From NCBI GenBank assembly GCA_963667815.1, contig OY764021.1: a DNA stretch of 64,000 nucleotides. One strand, 5' to 3'. Each line of letters begins with the position of its first letter. Position 1 is the first letter of the stretch. Source of the stretch: Saccharicrinis sp963667815. GTDB taxonomy: Bacteria > Bacteroidota > Bacteroidia > Bacteroidales > Marinilabiliaceae. A program made the position numbers and the translations under genes. Shown one piece after another: positions 26,571-35,370 of this stretch. Below the pieces are notes generated by a model. It worked only from the letters and a program-made list of their open reading frames with translations, searched no databases and had not been told where the DNA came from.

Positions 26571-28226
26571 ATGATAGATCAGTACTTAAAACAAACTATT
26601 TTTAATGATTTTGAAGATTTTAAAAACAACTACAAATTAGAAATACCTGAACATTTTAATTTTGCTTACGATGTTGTGGATGGATGGGCAAAAAAAGAGC
26701 CTAATAAAAGAGCCTTGCTTTGGACCAATGATAAAGGAGAAAGTCGCACATACTCTTTTGGACAATTAAAAGAGATTACGGATCGTACAGCAGGTTATTT
26801 TTCATCACTTGGTATTAAAAAAGGAGATATGGTTATGGCCATATTGAAACGTCGTGTAGAATTCTGGTTTACCATTATTGCTTTGCACAAGATTGGAGCA
26901 ATAATTATCCCTGCAACACATCTACTTACTTCCAAAGATATAATATACAGAGCTAATGCGGCTTCTATTAAAACGATAATATGTGATGGAGATAATTTAA
27001 TTTTAGATCATGTCAATAAGGCAATACCTGAATCGCCAACAATTGAAAGCCGTATTTCTATTGGACCAAATATTCCGGATGGATGGGAAGACTTTCAGTC
27101 TGGGATTAAAAATGCACTACCATTTATTCGTTCTAATGAACCAACAAAAAATGAAGATCCAATTATCGTAAGTTTCACATCTGGTACAACAGGTGAACCT
27201 AAAATGGTTACTCTTGATAGCGTTTATCCATTAGCTCATATTGTAACTGCAAAATACTGGCAAAACCTTCATGAAGATAGCCTGCACTTAACAATAGCTG
27301 ATACAGGTTGGCTCAAGGCAGTTTGGGGTAAGCTGTATGGACAATGGCTTGTTGGTGCCTCGGTTTTTGTATATGACCATGAAAAATTTACTCCCGCGAA
27401 TATACTAGATGTAATCTCAAAATATAAGGTTACATCTCTATGTGCACCACCAACCATATTTCGCTTTTTAATTCGTGAAGATTTATCTAAATATGATTTA
27501 TCTGCACTAGAATGGTGTACTATTGCGGGAGAAGCATTAAACCCGGAAGTATATGATCAATTTGAGAAATTGACTGGAATTAAACTTCGCGAAGGATATG
27601 GTCAAAGTGAAACAACTCTTACAGTATTTACTTCTCCTTGGATAAATCCCAAACCTGGCTCTATGGGATTACCGAATCCACATTATGATATAGACCTTTT
27701 AAATGCTGATGGTGTATCTGCTAAAGTGGGAGAACAAGGACAAATTGTTATTCGTTACGACAAAGAATATCCATCAGGCCTTTTTAATGGTTATTACAGA
27801 AATCAGATACTAACTGACGAAGCAATGAACAATAACATATACTATACAGGAGACTTAGCTTTTAAGGATGAAGATGGTTATTTTTGGTTCATTGGAAGAG
27901 CTGATGATGTCATTAAAAGTTCTGGTTATCGTATCGGACCTTTTGAAGTGGAAAGTGCACTTATGACACATCCTGACGTTGTTGAATGTGCCATCACCGG
28001 AATCCCTGATGAAATCAGAGGTCAGGTAGTAAAAGCTACTGTTGTTCTGGCTAAAGATTGTGCATACAAAGCCAGCGATGAATTTGTAAAAGAGTTACAA
28101 AATCACGTTAAAAATGTTACTGCACCATATAAGTACCCTCGGGTTATTGAATTTGTAGAAGAACTACCTAAAACAATTAGTGGAAAAATTCGTCGGGTAG
28201 AAATTCGTGCAAATGATTTAAAATAA
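26571..28226 (+). CDS. AMP-forming acyl-CoA synthetase (acetyl-CoA-synthetase-like)
   Basis: 551 residues from ATG 26571. ANL-superfamily motifs are complete: P-loop VSFTSGTTGEPKMV, GYGQSET, the hinge region YYTGDLAFKDEDGYFWFIGR, DDVIKSSGYRIGPFEVESAL and the catalytic lysine in PKTISGKIRRVE. The enzyme activates a carboxylic acid to its adenylate and transfers it to CoA. The match is to the acetyl/medium-chain acyl-CoA synthetase branch; chain length cannot be told. It appears monocistronic with its own terminator. Confidence 0.92.
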   Translation: MIDQYLKQTIFNDFEDFKNNYKLEIPEHFNFAYDVVDGWAKKEPNKRALLWTNDKGESRTYSFGQLKEITDRTAGYFSSLGIKKGDMVMAILKRRVEFWFTIIALHKIGAIIIPATHLLTSKDIIYRANAASIKTIICDGDNLILDHVNKAIPESPTIESRISIGPNIPDGWEDFQSGIKNALPFIRSNEPTKNEDPIIVSFTSGTTGEPKMVTLDSVYPLAHIVTAKYWQNLHEDSLHLTIADTGWLKAVWGKLYGQWLVGASVFVYDHEKFTPANILDVISKYKVTSLCAPPTIFRFLIREDLSKYDLSALEWCTIAGEALNPEVYDQFEKLTGIKLREGYGQSETTLTVFTSPWINPKPGSMGLPNPHYDIDLLNADGVSAKVGEQGQIVIRYDKEYPSGLFNGYYRNQILTDEAMNNNIYYTGDLAFKDEDGYFWFIGRADDVIKSSGYRIGPFEVESALMTHPDVVECAITGIPDEIRGQVVKATVVLAKDCAYKASDEFVKELQNHVKNVTAPYKYPRVIEFVEELPKTISGKIRRVEIRANDLK

Positions 28227-28250
28227 TACGTATTGAACTTTTAATTATAT

Positions 28251-28290
28251 AGTGCTTAGTAATTTATTCTATTGCTAAGCACTTTTTTTA
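28251..28290 (+). terminator. Terminator after the acyl-CoA ligase
   Basis: AGTGCTTAG (28251-28259) pairs with CTAAGCACT (28275-28283), followed by seven T. It starts 25 bp after the stop codon. Confidence 0.88.
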
Positions 28291-28514
28291 CAAAGGCTGG
28301 TATATTGCAGTATTAGTCCCTCAATATACATTAAAACTAATATCCACTATCTACTACTATCTCACACCTTTATTGTACAGTATTATCAATACCGATCAAT
28401 GGTATATACTTACTCATCATCATCATCTTGAATTACTCCATGCTTTTGTGTAAATTATATTGTTATGACTACACAAATGTTATAGATAAAGAACAATTTA
28501 AAATTGGAGGATTT

Positions 28515-29723
28515 ATGAAACAGATGGAGGATTATTTACCCATTGTGGGAGAAAAAGAAATTTATGAGATATATCAAAAAGCAGCAAAATTATATGATAA
28601 ACATTTAATACACGTAAACTCTACCTTTATAGGAGGAGGTGTTGCTGAAATATTAAACAATTTAGTTCCTTTAACCAATGATACCGGATTAGATGCTGGA
28701 TGGAGAGTTCTGCACGGGAACCTTGAATTTTATGATATCACCAAAAAAATGCACAATGCACTTCAAGGCTCAGAAGATATATTCAAAGATGAAGACAAAC
28801 AGACCTACCTTAATGTAAACAAAGCTTTTGCTTCTTACACACACTTTGATCATGACTGTGTTTTTATTCATGATCCGCAACCATTATCTTTAATAAAGTA
28901 TATAAAAAAACAACAACCCTGGGTTTGGAGATGTCATATCGATTTAACAAACCCTAATACTGATTACTGGGAGTTTATTAAACCTTTTATCCTTCGCTAT
29001 GATTTAATGATAGTATCTGCAGAACAATACAAGAAAAAAGATATTCCTGTAGAACAAAGAATTGTACATCCGGCCATTGACCCACTTGCACCCAAAAATA
29101 TAATACTATCGCAAAAACGATGTAAAGAAATTTTAAAAGAAGCTGGCATTCCAACAGATAAACCCATAATTACACAAGTTTCACGAATGGATAAATGGAA
29201 AGACCCGGAAGGATTATTGAAAATATTTGAGAAGGTAAGAGAAAAAGTAGATTGTAGACTTTTATATACTTATAATCTGGCCACAGATGATCCGGAAGGT
29301 GTGGATATTTTCAATAGAATTCAACAAGCAGTAAAAGACTTGTCTTTTAAAAATGACATTTTGTTTGTTATGGGAAATAACGACTACCTGGTAAATGCCA
29401 TACAAACCTACTCAGATGTTGTAATTCAAAAGTCAATACGAGAAGGCTTTTGCTTATGTGTTACTGAGGCAATGTGGAAAGAAACCCCTGTTGTGGCTTC
29501 TAATGTTGGTGGTATTCCTATTCAAATTGACGATGGTGAAAATGGCTTTTTATTTGATCCATATGACTATCAGGGATTTGCAGATAGTATTGTAGAGCTA
29601 TTAACAAATAAAAAATTAGCTGAATCTATTGCAAAAAGTGGCCGTGATAATATTAAACATAAATTCCTGTTACCTCGGTTATTAAACGATTATCTGACAA
29701 TTATGTATGATTTATTAAAATAA
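28515..29723 (+). CDS. GT4 glycosyltransferase, trehalose-synthase (TreT)-like
   Basis: 402 residues from ATG 28515, chosen because GGAGG lies at 28506-28510; an in-frame TTG start at 28428 would add 29 residues with no family match. The N-terminal 'HLIHVNSTFIGGGVAEILNN' and 'DAGWRVLHGNLEFYDITKKM' are typical of TreT, and 'FIHDPQPLSLI' and 'WRCHIDLTNPN' follow. The C-terminal Rossmann domain has 'ITQVSRMDKWKDPEGLL', 'QKSIREGFCLCVTEAMW' (the E-x7-E motif of GT4) and 'VVASNVGGIPIQI'. TreT makes trehalose from NDP-glucose and glucose. A role in trehalose, a compatible solute, would fit a saline habitat. The product is inferred. Confidence 0.85.
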   Translation: MKQMEDYLPIVGEKEIYEIYQKAAKLYDKHLIHVNSTFIGGGVAEILNNLVPLTNDTGLDAGWRVLHGNLEFYDITKKMHNALQGSEDIFKDEDKQTYLNVNKAFASYTHFDHDCVFIHDPQPLSLIKYIKKQQPWVWRCHIDLTNPNTDYWEFIKPFILRYDLMIVSAEQYKKKDIPVEQRIVHPAIDPLAPKNIILSQKRCKEILKEAGIPTDKPIITQVSRMDKWKDPEGLLKIFEKVREKVDCRLLYTYNLATDDPEGVDIFNRIQQAVKDLSFKNDILFVMGNNDYLVNAIQTYSDVVIQKSIREGFCLCVTEAMWKETPVVASNVGGIPIQIDDGENGFLFDPYDYQGFADSIVELLTNKKLAESIAKSGRDNIKHKFLLPRLLNDYLTIMYDLLK

Positions 29724-30063
29724 TTTTTTATCAATCACTAACTGTGAGAAAAGGGTATGATATTGTATAGATAGGAAACTCAATGAAAATAATTTATTTC
29801 TCATTTTAAGCTCAAAAGATGATTTCGAATACCGAGATTATTGTTCCTCTACGTACACAAGCTGACCGATAACGTACATTATAGATATACCGTAATTTCT
29901 TCTAAAATATTTAAAAGAAAAATTCACCTACAGATACAACCCTACACATCAACACATTAAGACCTATGAAAAATTTTAACAGCATAATTTAAATTTAATG
30001 GCACGATTATTATACATAGTAAAGTGTATTTATACAAAAGGTTTAAATTAAAGACAAGACAAT
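29724..30063. other. Gap between the TreT-like gene and an orphan terminator
   Basis: About 340 bp with no open frame that looks coding. It is either a long 3' untranslated region of the TreT-like gene or contains a small RNA ending at the terminator 30064-30100. No known RNA family was recognised. Confidence 0.35.
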
Positions 30064-30100
30064 AAAGAAATACTGGAAACGTCCGGTATTTCTTTTTTTT
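30064..30100 (+). terminator. Strong terminator without an adjacent gene
   Basis: AAAGAAATACTGG pairs with CCGGTATTTCTTT (one G-T) around a 6-nt loop, and the T-run extends to about 30101. The nearest upstream stop codon is 340 bp away (29723). The NUDIX gene begins 86 bp downstream. Confidence 0.85.
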
Positions 30101-30186
30101 TGCCTTTTAATCAATAAATATTTATATAACATTTGAGCCATTTTTAATGTATAATTGTTATATTAATTGTGGAAGGAGAAAGGCTT

Positions 30187-30867
30187 ATGTATACAAATTT
30201 TATTGAAATACTTAGAAATGAATTGAAAGGAGATTTGCCTGGAGAAATGGCTCAACTAAAAATGTCTCCTAATGTACGTTTTACAGGCATAGTTCAACCT
30301 AATAAGTCAGAAACAAGACAAAGTGCAGTGCTCATTTTATTGTACCCTAAAAATAACAGCTTGTACATTCCATTTATACAACGACCAAGATATAATGGAG
30401 CACATAGTGGACAAATAAGTTTACCTGGTGGTAAAGTTGAGTTAGGTGATATTAACTATACTCAAACTGCCTTACGTGAAACTCATGAAGAAATTGGTGT
30501 AAACATTGACGATATTGATATTATAGGACAATTAAGTCCCATATTTATACCTAACAGTAACTTTAATGTATCGCCTTTTATAGGTTATATCCCATATATT
30601 CCTGAATTTAAGCCAGATACATACGAAGTTGAATCCATAATAGAAGCTCCTTTATCTCAGATTATAAATCCTGACAATATTGACTTTTTTGAAAAAGAAA
30701 AAAATGGCATTCAGATTAAAGCTCCTTATTTTAATATAAATAAGAATATTATTTGGGGTGCAACAGCTATGATTTTAAGTGAACTTATCGAAGTGATAAA
30801 GTCTCCCAAAAATTCACCTACTCCATTAGATTCTTATAATGTTCATAACGCTCAAGAATCTCGTTAA
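30187..30867 (+). CDS. NUDIX hydrolase, CoA-pyrophosphatase (NudL)-like
   Basis: 226 residues from ATG 30187, which has AGGAG 8 bp upstream; a GTG start 18 bp earlier is possible. The NUDIX box is 'GGKVELGDINYTQTALRETH' followed by EEIGV, with the one-residue spacing difference usual in the CoA-pyrophosphatase group, and the preceding 'PRYNGAHSGQISLPGG' fits that group. Such enzymes hydrolyse CoA or oxidised CoA to phosphopantetheine and ADP. Its last 50 bases overlap the 3' end of the convergent transglycosylase gene; the final residues (KNSPTPLDSYNVHNAQESR) lie mostly in that overlap. Confidence 0.88.
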   Translation: MYTNFIEILRNELKGDLPGEMAQLKMSPNVRFTGIVQPNKSETRQSAVLILLYPKNNSLYIPFIQRPRYNGAHSGQISLPGGKVELGDINYTQTALRETHEEIGVNIDDIDIIGQLSPIFIPNSNFNVSPFIGYIPYIPEFKPDTYEVESIIEAPLSQIINPDNIDFFEKEKNGIQIKAPYFNINKNIIWGATAMILSELIEVIKSPKNSPTPLDSYNVHNAQESR

Positions 30868-32242
30868 CATATAAATAAGGCTCTTCTCCTCTACAATATC
30901 CAAATTCAACCACAGGATCATTAAAGTACTTTGGTTTTGATTTGTTCAGAAGATAATAATCAACATTATCATCCCAGATTTGAGGGTTTTTACCATTTTT
31001 ATCGGCTAGCTTCATTGCATCCAAAACATGACCAATTCCAACATTATATGAAGCCAGAACAAATTTCAATCTTTCTTCCGGATCATCAACACGTAAGGCC
31101 ATTCTTTTATCAAGCCATTTTAAAAACTTGATTCCACCTCTGATATTTTCAGTTGGCGATGTAACATTATGAACACCAAATGTTTTTGCTGTTTCAGGCA
31201 TTAACTGCATTAATCCCTGAGCTCCTGCCCAACTTTTTATTTCAGGTAAAAATCTGGATTCCTGATAGATCAAGGCTGCAACTAATTTCCAATCCCAATC
31301 AATATTCTCACATTCCTTTTTAATAATATCATCATATTTCGAAACAGAACCTCCTTTTAAGGAATTATAACCTGCGTCTACAATATGCGTAGATCTTCTG
31401 TTTAAAAAGTACTTTTTATAAATGATATTATATTTAGACGACTTACGAAAACGAATAAGCCAATTGTTCACTACCTGCAATAAATCAGGTGAAGATTTTC
31501 TAACCCCCCAAGCCATTTTCTGAGGAAAACTAATCGGCGTTTCAATATCAATATTATCGTAATAGTTTTTATTTACTCGAGCTAATATTTCATCACAAAT
31601 AGTATATAAAATTTCACCTTCTGCAACTAAACCAATTAATTGTTCAGCTTCATAATCAGGAATTTCAACAACATTAATGGTATCACCTATTTCATCTGAA
31701 AGATTATTCAAGCGAGTAACATATGATGAACCTTTTTGTACATAAATTGTCTTACCGGCTAAGTCTAACTGATTACGAATTAAGGAATTAAATTCGGACT
31801 GTTGAGATCTGGAAGAATTCTTCTTTCCAATTCTTTGCACCAATACCTGTCGTGAGAAAGTATGGGGCTCTGTAAACTTAATTTTCTTACTTCTTTCTCG
31901 TGTAACTGCAAGATTCTGGGCTATCAAATCCACATCACCATTTCGAAGATCATTAATATTTTTCTCTACATCATTACTAACAATTACTTCCAGCTTTATT
32001 CCCAAATTATTACAAAACTCATTTAATAGTTCAAGCTGATACCCCATTGGAGTACCTTTATAAATAAAGTAATTAGTGGAATTATAATCAGTAACAACAA
32101 TAAGTTTACCTCTCTCCTGAATTTCTTTTAAGTCAAACGAAACTTCTTTTTCAACAACACTGGTTTTTACTTTATCTTCTGACGGTTTACATGCCACCAA
32201 CAAAACAAGTAAAAGCCAAACAAATCTTTCTATACCTCTCAT
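30818..32242 (-). CDS. MltF-like membrane-bound lytic transglycosylase (lipoprotein)
   Basis: 474 residues from ATG 32242, which starts a lipoprotein signal (MRGIERFVWLLLVLLVAC). An in-frame ATG upstream (32281) would bury it. Residues about 40-285 are a type-3 periplasmic binding domain ('RGKLIVVTDYNSTNYFIYKG', 'VDLIAQNLAVTRERSKKIKF'). Residues about 315-460 are an SLT domain with the catalytic Glu in LIYQESRFLPEIKSWAGAQG and 'LMQLMPETAKTFGV', then 'LASYNVGIGHVLDA'. This is the MltF arrangement. It cleaves peptidoglycan between MurNAc and GlcNAc; the binding domain is thought to be regulatory. It converges on the NUDIX gene with a 50-bp overlap. Confidence 0.91.
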   Translation of the reverse strand: MRGIERFVWLLLVLLVACKPSEDKVKTSVVEKEVSFDLKEIQERGKLIVVTDYNSTNYFIYKGTPMGYQLELLNEFCNNLGIKLEVIVSNDVEKNINDLRNGDVDLIAQNLAVTRERSKKIKFTEPHTFSRQVLVQRIGKKNSSRSQQSEFNSLIRNQLDLAGKTIYVQKGSSYVTRLNNLSDEIGDTINVVEIPDYEAEQLIGLVAEGEILYTICDEILARVNKNYYDNIDIETPISFPQKMAWGVRKSSPDLLQVVNNWLIRFRKSSKYNIIYKKYFLNRRSTHIVDAGYNSLKGGSVSKYDDIIKKECENIDWDWKLVAALIYQESRFLPEIKSWAGAQGLMQLMPETAKTFGVHNVTSPTENIRGGIKFLKWLDKRMALRVDDPEERLKFVLASYNVGIGHVLDAMKLADKNGKNPQIWDDNVDYYLLNKSKPKYFNDPVVEFGYCRGEEPYLYVNEILERYEHYKNLME

Positions 32243-32334
32243 AAGTAAGAATTTAACTTTAAGCCCACAAAGATATATCAATTATAGTTTAGAGCAAATA
32301 TGAATTGATAAGTGAATTATTAGACTAAATCTGA

Positions 32335-34401
32335 CTAGTCATAAAAATTCCATGAAACACCCCATTTCACACGCATTGGAGCATGAGGATAACCCAAAGT
32401 AAGGAAATAGTTTTTATCCATAAAACTTTGATTAATGTGGTCTAGTTTAATAAATACACGAGCTCTTTTTAGATGTAAATTAACAAAAGCATCCATAAAT
32501 GGATAATTACCAACTTTAATAATATTTTGGTTGTAGAACTGTCCAGTAGCAGGCATATACCCAGGAGCATAATACTCCGAATGGTATCTTACATCAACTC
32601 CAACCTGTATTTGCAATACTCTTTTAGCTAAATAAAAATTAAAGTAATTTGAACTATATCCAGAAAACTCAGGCAATGGCAAATAACTTTGGTTACTCGA
32701 AAATTGATAGGCTAATTTATTATCACTGTGTAATGGTCCTAAAGTAAAATCTTTATCAAGAGAAAGCTGAAATGCACTAAATACATCTGATGTTTGATCT
32801 GGCAAAGCTTCACTATTCCAGTACATATAATCTGTAAACACCTTAGATTCCCACGATAACTTAAATCTACGCGTTGGAATTTTTAATCCCAACTCAATAT
32901 TAACCAGTTTTTCCTGTTTAAAATTTCTATCCCAGTTAAAATGATTTGAATAGTATTTTTCCTGCAACAACTCGGCACTTCTTAGCACTATCCTACCTCT
33001 ACCATATATACCTGCTGTATCTTTAAAAATACGATACAATGAATTTATATTTCCCTGCAAATCAATATCCCCAAGTCTGTATCCCTGAACATATATCTTT
33101 CCTCCCAGATTCCACCAAAAGTTCTTTCCTAAATTCTTAAAAACTTGTCCACCAACATAGGTTGTTACCAAAGTTGTATCTTTATGACCATATACTGGTG
33201 TATATACATTGTCTTCATCATATGTGATAACTGTTGGCTTTTGTAACTTATAATATTTTACCTCATTCGACAAAAATGCACGTAATCCAAACTTTAACAA
33301 AGAATTGGCCTCTTCATTAAATTTTATCTGGAAAGTATTTTTAACAAAGGTATATGATGTTGAATCTCTTGTTTGTAAAGAATCAACATAATCAGTTCCA
33401 TACAACGGAAGCAATCCTTCTTCAAAATAGTTATCTAAATCATCTATTTTATATACCCTACTGTAATTACCCACATGTAAGGAATGATACACTGTACTCA
33501 CAGGTAATTCATACTCTTCGTCTATATCAACTTCTGTATCAATGGAATCCTTAGGCTCGTTATTTAATTTAATTTTACCTATACCTAATGAATGATTATA
33601 AAACACTTGAAAGTTATTTATTTTATTCGTAGCCGACATGTATTTTACAGGTATATCCTCAGCTCTTGAATACTGATCACTTTTTTCTTTATCTGTAATT
33701 AACTCATGATCATCATCTGCTAATCCTCCATTTTCCAAATGTTCAATACTATTGTAAGTTACAACTGCATGCATTGAATATTTTGGACTATGATAGCTGG
33801 AATATAAATTAAAATTCCTGTTGTCTACTTTTTGTGCTTCATATAAACCAACCGATGAAACTAAATTATATCTTATCGCTAGATTCCAGTCTTTATTAAT
33901 ATTCTGAGTAAAAAGACCTGTGAAATTTTCTTCAGATCTTCTTCCTGGACCTGCATTTATATAGGTAAGGTTAGTATATGGAACTTTAGTGTTATAAAAC
34001 TGAATATCTTCTGGTTGAACAAAAAGAGCTTTTAAAGAATTTAGAAAAATAAACTCATTATAGTCTTCTTTAAAGCTTAATAAATTTGATGTATATGCTC
34101 CTCCTTTATTTCCGAGGTTTATATTTGAAAAACTATTTTTAAAAATAGGATCATAGTTCTGAAAACCGGTTGTAATGGTATCCACAGCAACAGTATCTGT
34201 AAAAGTATAATCATCTACCATATTCCATGACCAGATTCTATCTTTCAAATCAATCAGTGTATCTCTTGATACTTGATTTTCTTGCATATTTCTGCCCATA
34301 CGAGGCATATTATCGGGTCCGCCTTGTCCTCCAGGCTGCGCTGCTACTAAAGTGCTTAACAGTAAGCAAAAAATTATATATTGTAATTTTGTTCTCATCA
34401 T
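32335..34401 (-). CDS. Putative outer-membrane porin (Porin_10-like)
   Basis: 688 residues from ATG 34401 (ATG also at 34398; the frame opens with TTG at 34407). A signal peptide ends at LVAAQ, then a glycine-rich start (PGGQGGPDNMPRMGR). The body is rich in alternating aromatic strands ('YINAGPGRRSEENFTGLFTQ', 'WNLAIRYNLVSSVGLYEAQK') and the C-terminus ends PMRVKWGVSWNFYD, a barrel-type terminal strand. It matches the large Bacteroidota 'putative porin' family. The substrate is unknown. Divergent from the Tsx-like/purine permease pair. Confidence 0.8.
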   Translation of the reverse strand: MMRTKLQYIIFCLLLSTLVAAQPGGQGGPDNMPRMGRNMQENQVSRDTLIDLKDRIWSWNMVDDYTFTDTVAVDTITTGFQNYDPIFKNSFSNINLGNKGGAYTSNLLSFKEDYNEFIFLNSLKALFVQPEDIQFYNTKVPYTNLTYINAGPGRRSEENFTGLFTQNINKDWNLAIRYNLVSSVGLYEAQKVDNRNFNLYSSYHSPKYSMHAVVTYNSIEHLENGGLADDDHELITDKEKSDQYSRAEDIPVKYMSATNKINNFQVFYNHSLGIGKIKLNNEPKDSIDTEVDIDEEYELPVSTVYHSLHVGNYSRVYKIDDLDNYFEEGLLPLYGTDYVDSLQTRDSTSYTFVKNTFQIKFNEEANSLLKFGLRAFLSNEVKYYKLQKPTVITYDEDNVYTPVYGHKDTTLVTTYVGGQVFKNLGKNFWWNLGGKIYVQGYRLGDIDLQGNINSLYRIFKDTAGIYGRGRIVLRSAELLQEKYYSNHFNWDRNFKQEKLVNIELGLKIPTRRFKLSWESKVFTDYMYWNSEALPDQTSDVFSAFQLSLDKDFTLGPLHSDNKLAYQFSSNQSYLPLPEFSGYSSNYFNFYLAKRVLQIQVGVDVRYHSEYYAPGYMPATGQFYNQNIIKVGNYPFMDAFVNLHLKRARVFIKLDHINQSFMDKNYFLTLGYPHAPMRVKWGVSWNFYD

Positions 34402-34528
34402 CGGCAAAGATAGAAAAAAATGTTTCGGACAAATATTAAAATTAGACTCATCCTGTTATCAATTATCGTACCTTTTGTAAAAAATTAAGAGTTCTGCATT
34501 TTTTTTTTACAACACTAACAAATAATTA

Positions 34529-34536
34529 TATTTTTG
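34529..34536 (+). promoter_or_regulatory. -7 promoter box before the Tsx-like/purine permease pair
   Basis: TATTTTTG fits TAnnTTTG. It would leave a leader of about 110 nt before ATG 34650. No -33 TTG was found, and I see no purine riboswitch in the leader. Confidence 0.35.
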
Positions 34537-34649
34537 TGCCCTTTATTACTTAATTACAAATCGCTTATTAAATGTAACATAAATGATTAATGATATTATA
34601 CAATAACTATGTATCGCTTATCATTGGTTGGTTATATTGAAATTATTAA

Positions 34650-35360
34650 ATGATGAAACGTATGAAAAAGTTAGTTTTATTTTCCATGTTAATGATTTTT
34701 GGAAAATTAGTTTTCGCACAAAACCTTCAAGTACATTATGATTTTGGTGAAGAAAGACAATTAATTACTACTACATTAGAAATGTTTAAACCGGATAAAT
34801 ATGGTAGCACATTTTTCTTTGTAGATATGGACTTCAGTAACGAAGATGATCGTGGTACTGATAATGGATTCTCGTTAGCATATTGGGAAATTGCTAGAAG
34901 CTTTAAGTGGAATGAAACTCAAAAATTTGAACCTAGAATTGAATTCAACAGTGGAGGTGCATATTTTGGACCAATTAATAATTCGTGGTTAATTGGTGGA
35001 CAATACACTTTTAATAATGCTGATTTCTCTAAAGTATTAACGCTTCAAGCCAACTATAAACATATTAAAGATGGTAAAATAAACGACGATTTTTCTACTG
35101 AGAACCTTTCTGGATTTCAATTAACAGCAGTTTGGGGGCTTCACTTTTGGGATAGAAAATTCTCTTTTACAGGATTTGCTGACTTTTGGAGACAAGATAC
35201 TTATTTCGGAGACAAAAAATACGTATTTCTAACTGAGCCTCAACTTTGGTACAATGCATGTCCTAACTTCTCATTTGGTGGAGAAATTGAAATGAGCAGT
35301 AATTTTGTTGATGATGATTTTGTTGTTAATCCAACATTAGCTGTTAAATGGACTTTCTAA
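34650..35360 (+). CDS. DUF5020 outer-membrane protein, Tsx (nucleoside channel)-like
   Basis: 236 residues. The signal peptide ends at LVFAQ. The mature part starts 'NLQVHYDFGEERQLITTTLE' and continues 'TFFFVDMDFSNEDDR', 'YWEIARSFKW' and a C-terminal strand 'VNPTLAVKWTF'. This is the DUF5020 pattern, related to the Tsx 12-strand nucleoside channel. It sits 10 bp upstream of a purine permease gene, so the pair probably moves nucleobases or nucleosides across both membranes. Function is inferred from fold similarity and context. Confidence 0.83.
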   Translation: MMKRMKKLVLFSMLMIFGKLVFAQNLQVHYDFGEERQLITTTLEMFKPDKYGSTFFFVDMDFSNEDDRGTDNGFSLAYWEIARSFKWNETQKFEPRIEFNSGGAYFGPINNSWLIGGQYTFNNADFSKVLTLQANYKHIKDGKINDDFSTENLSGFQLTAVWGLHFWDRKFSFTGFADFWRQDTYFGDKKYVFLTEPQLWYNACPNFSFGGEIEMSSNFVDDDFVVNPTLAVKWTF

Positions 35361-35370
35361 ACTTTAAGAT

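Noticed and set aside
34441..34649. Purine riboswitch before the Tsx-like/NCS2 pair
   Set aside because: I found neither the paired three-way helices nor the conserved loop bases; only a promoter box is visible.
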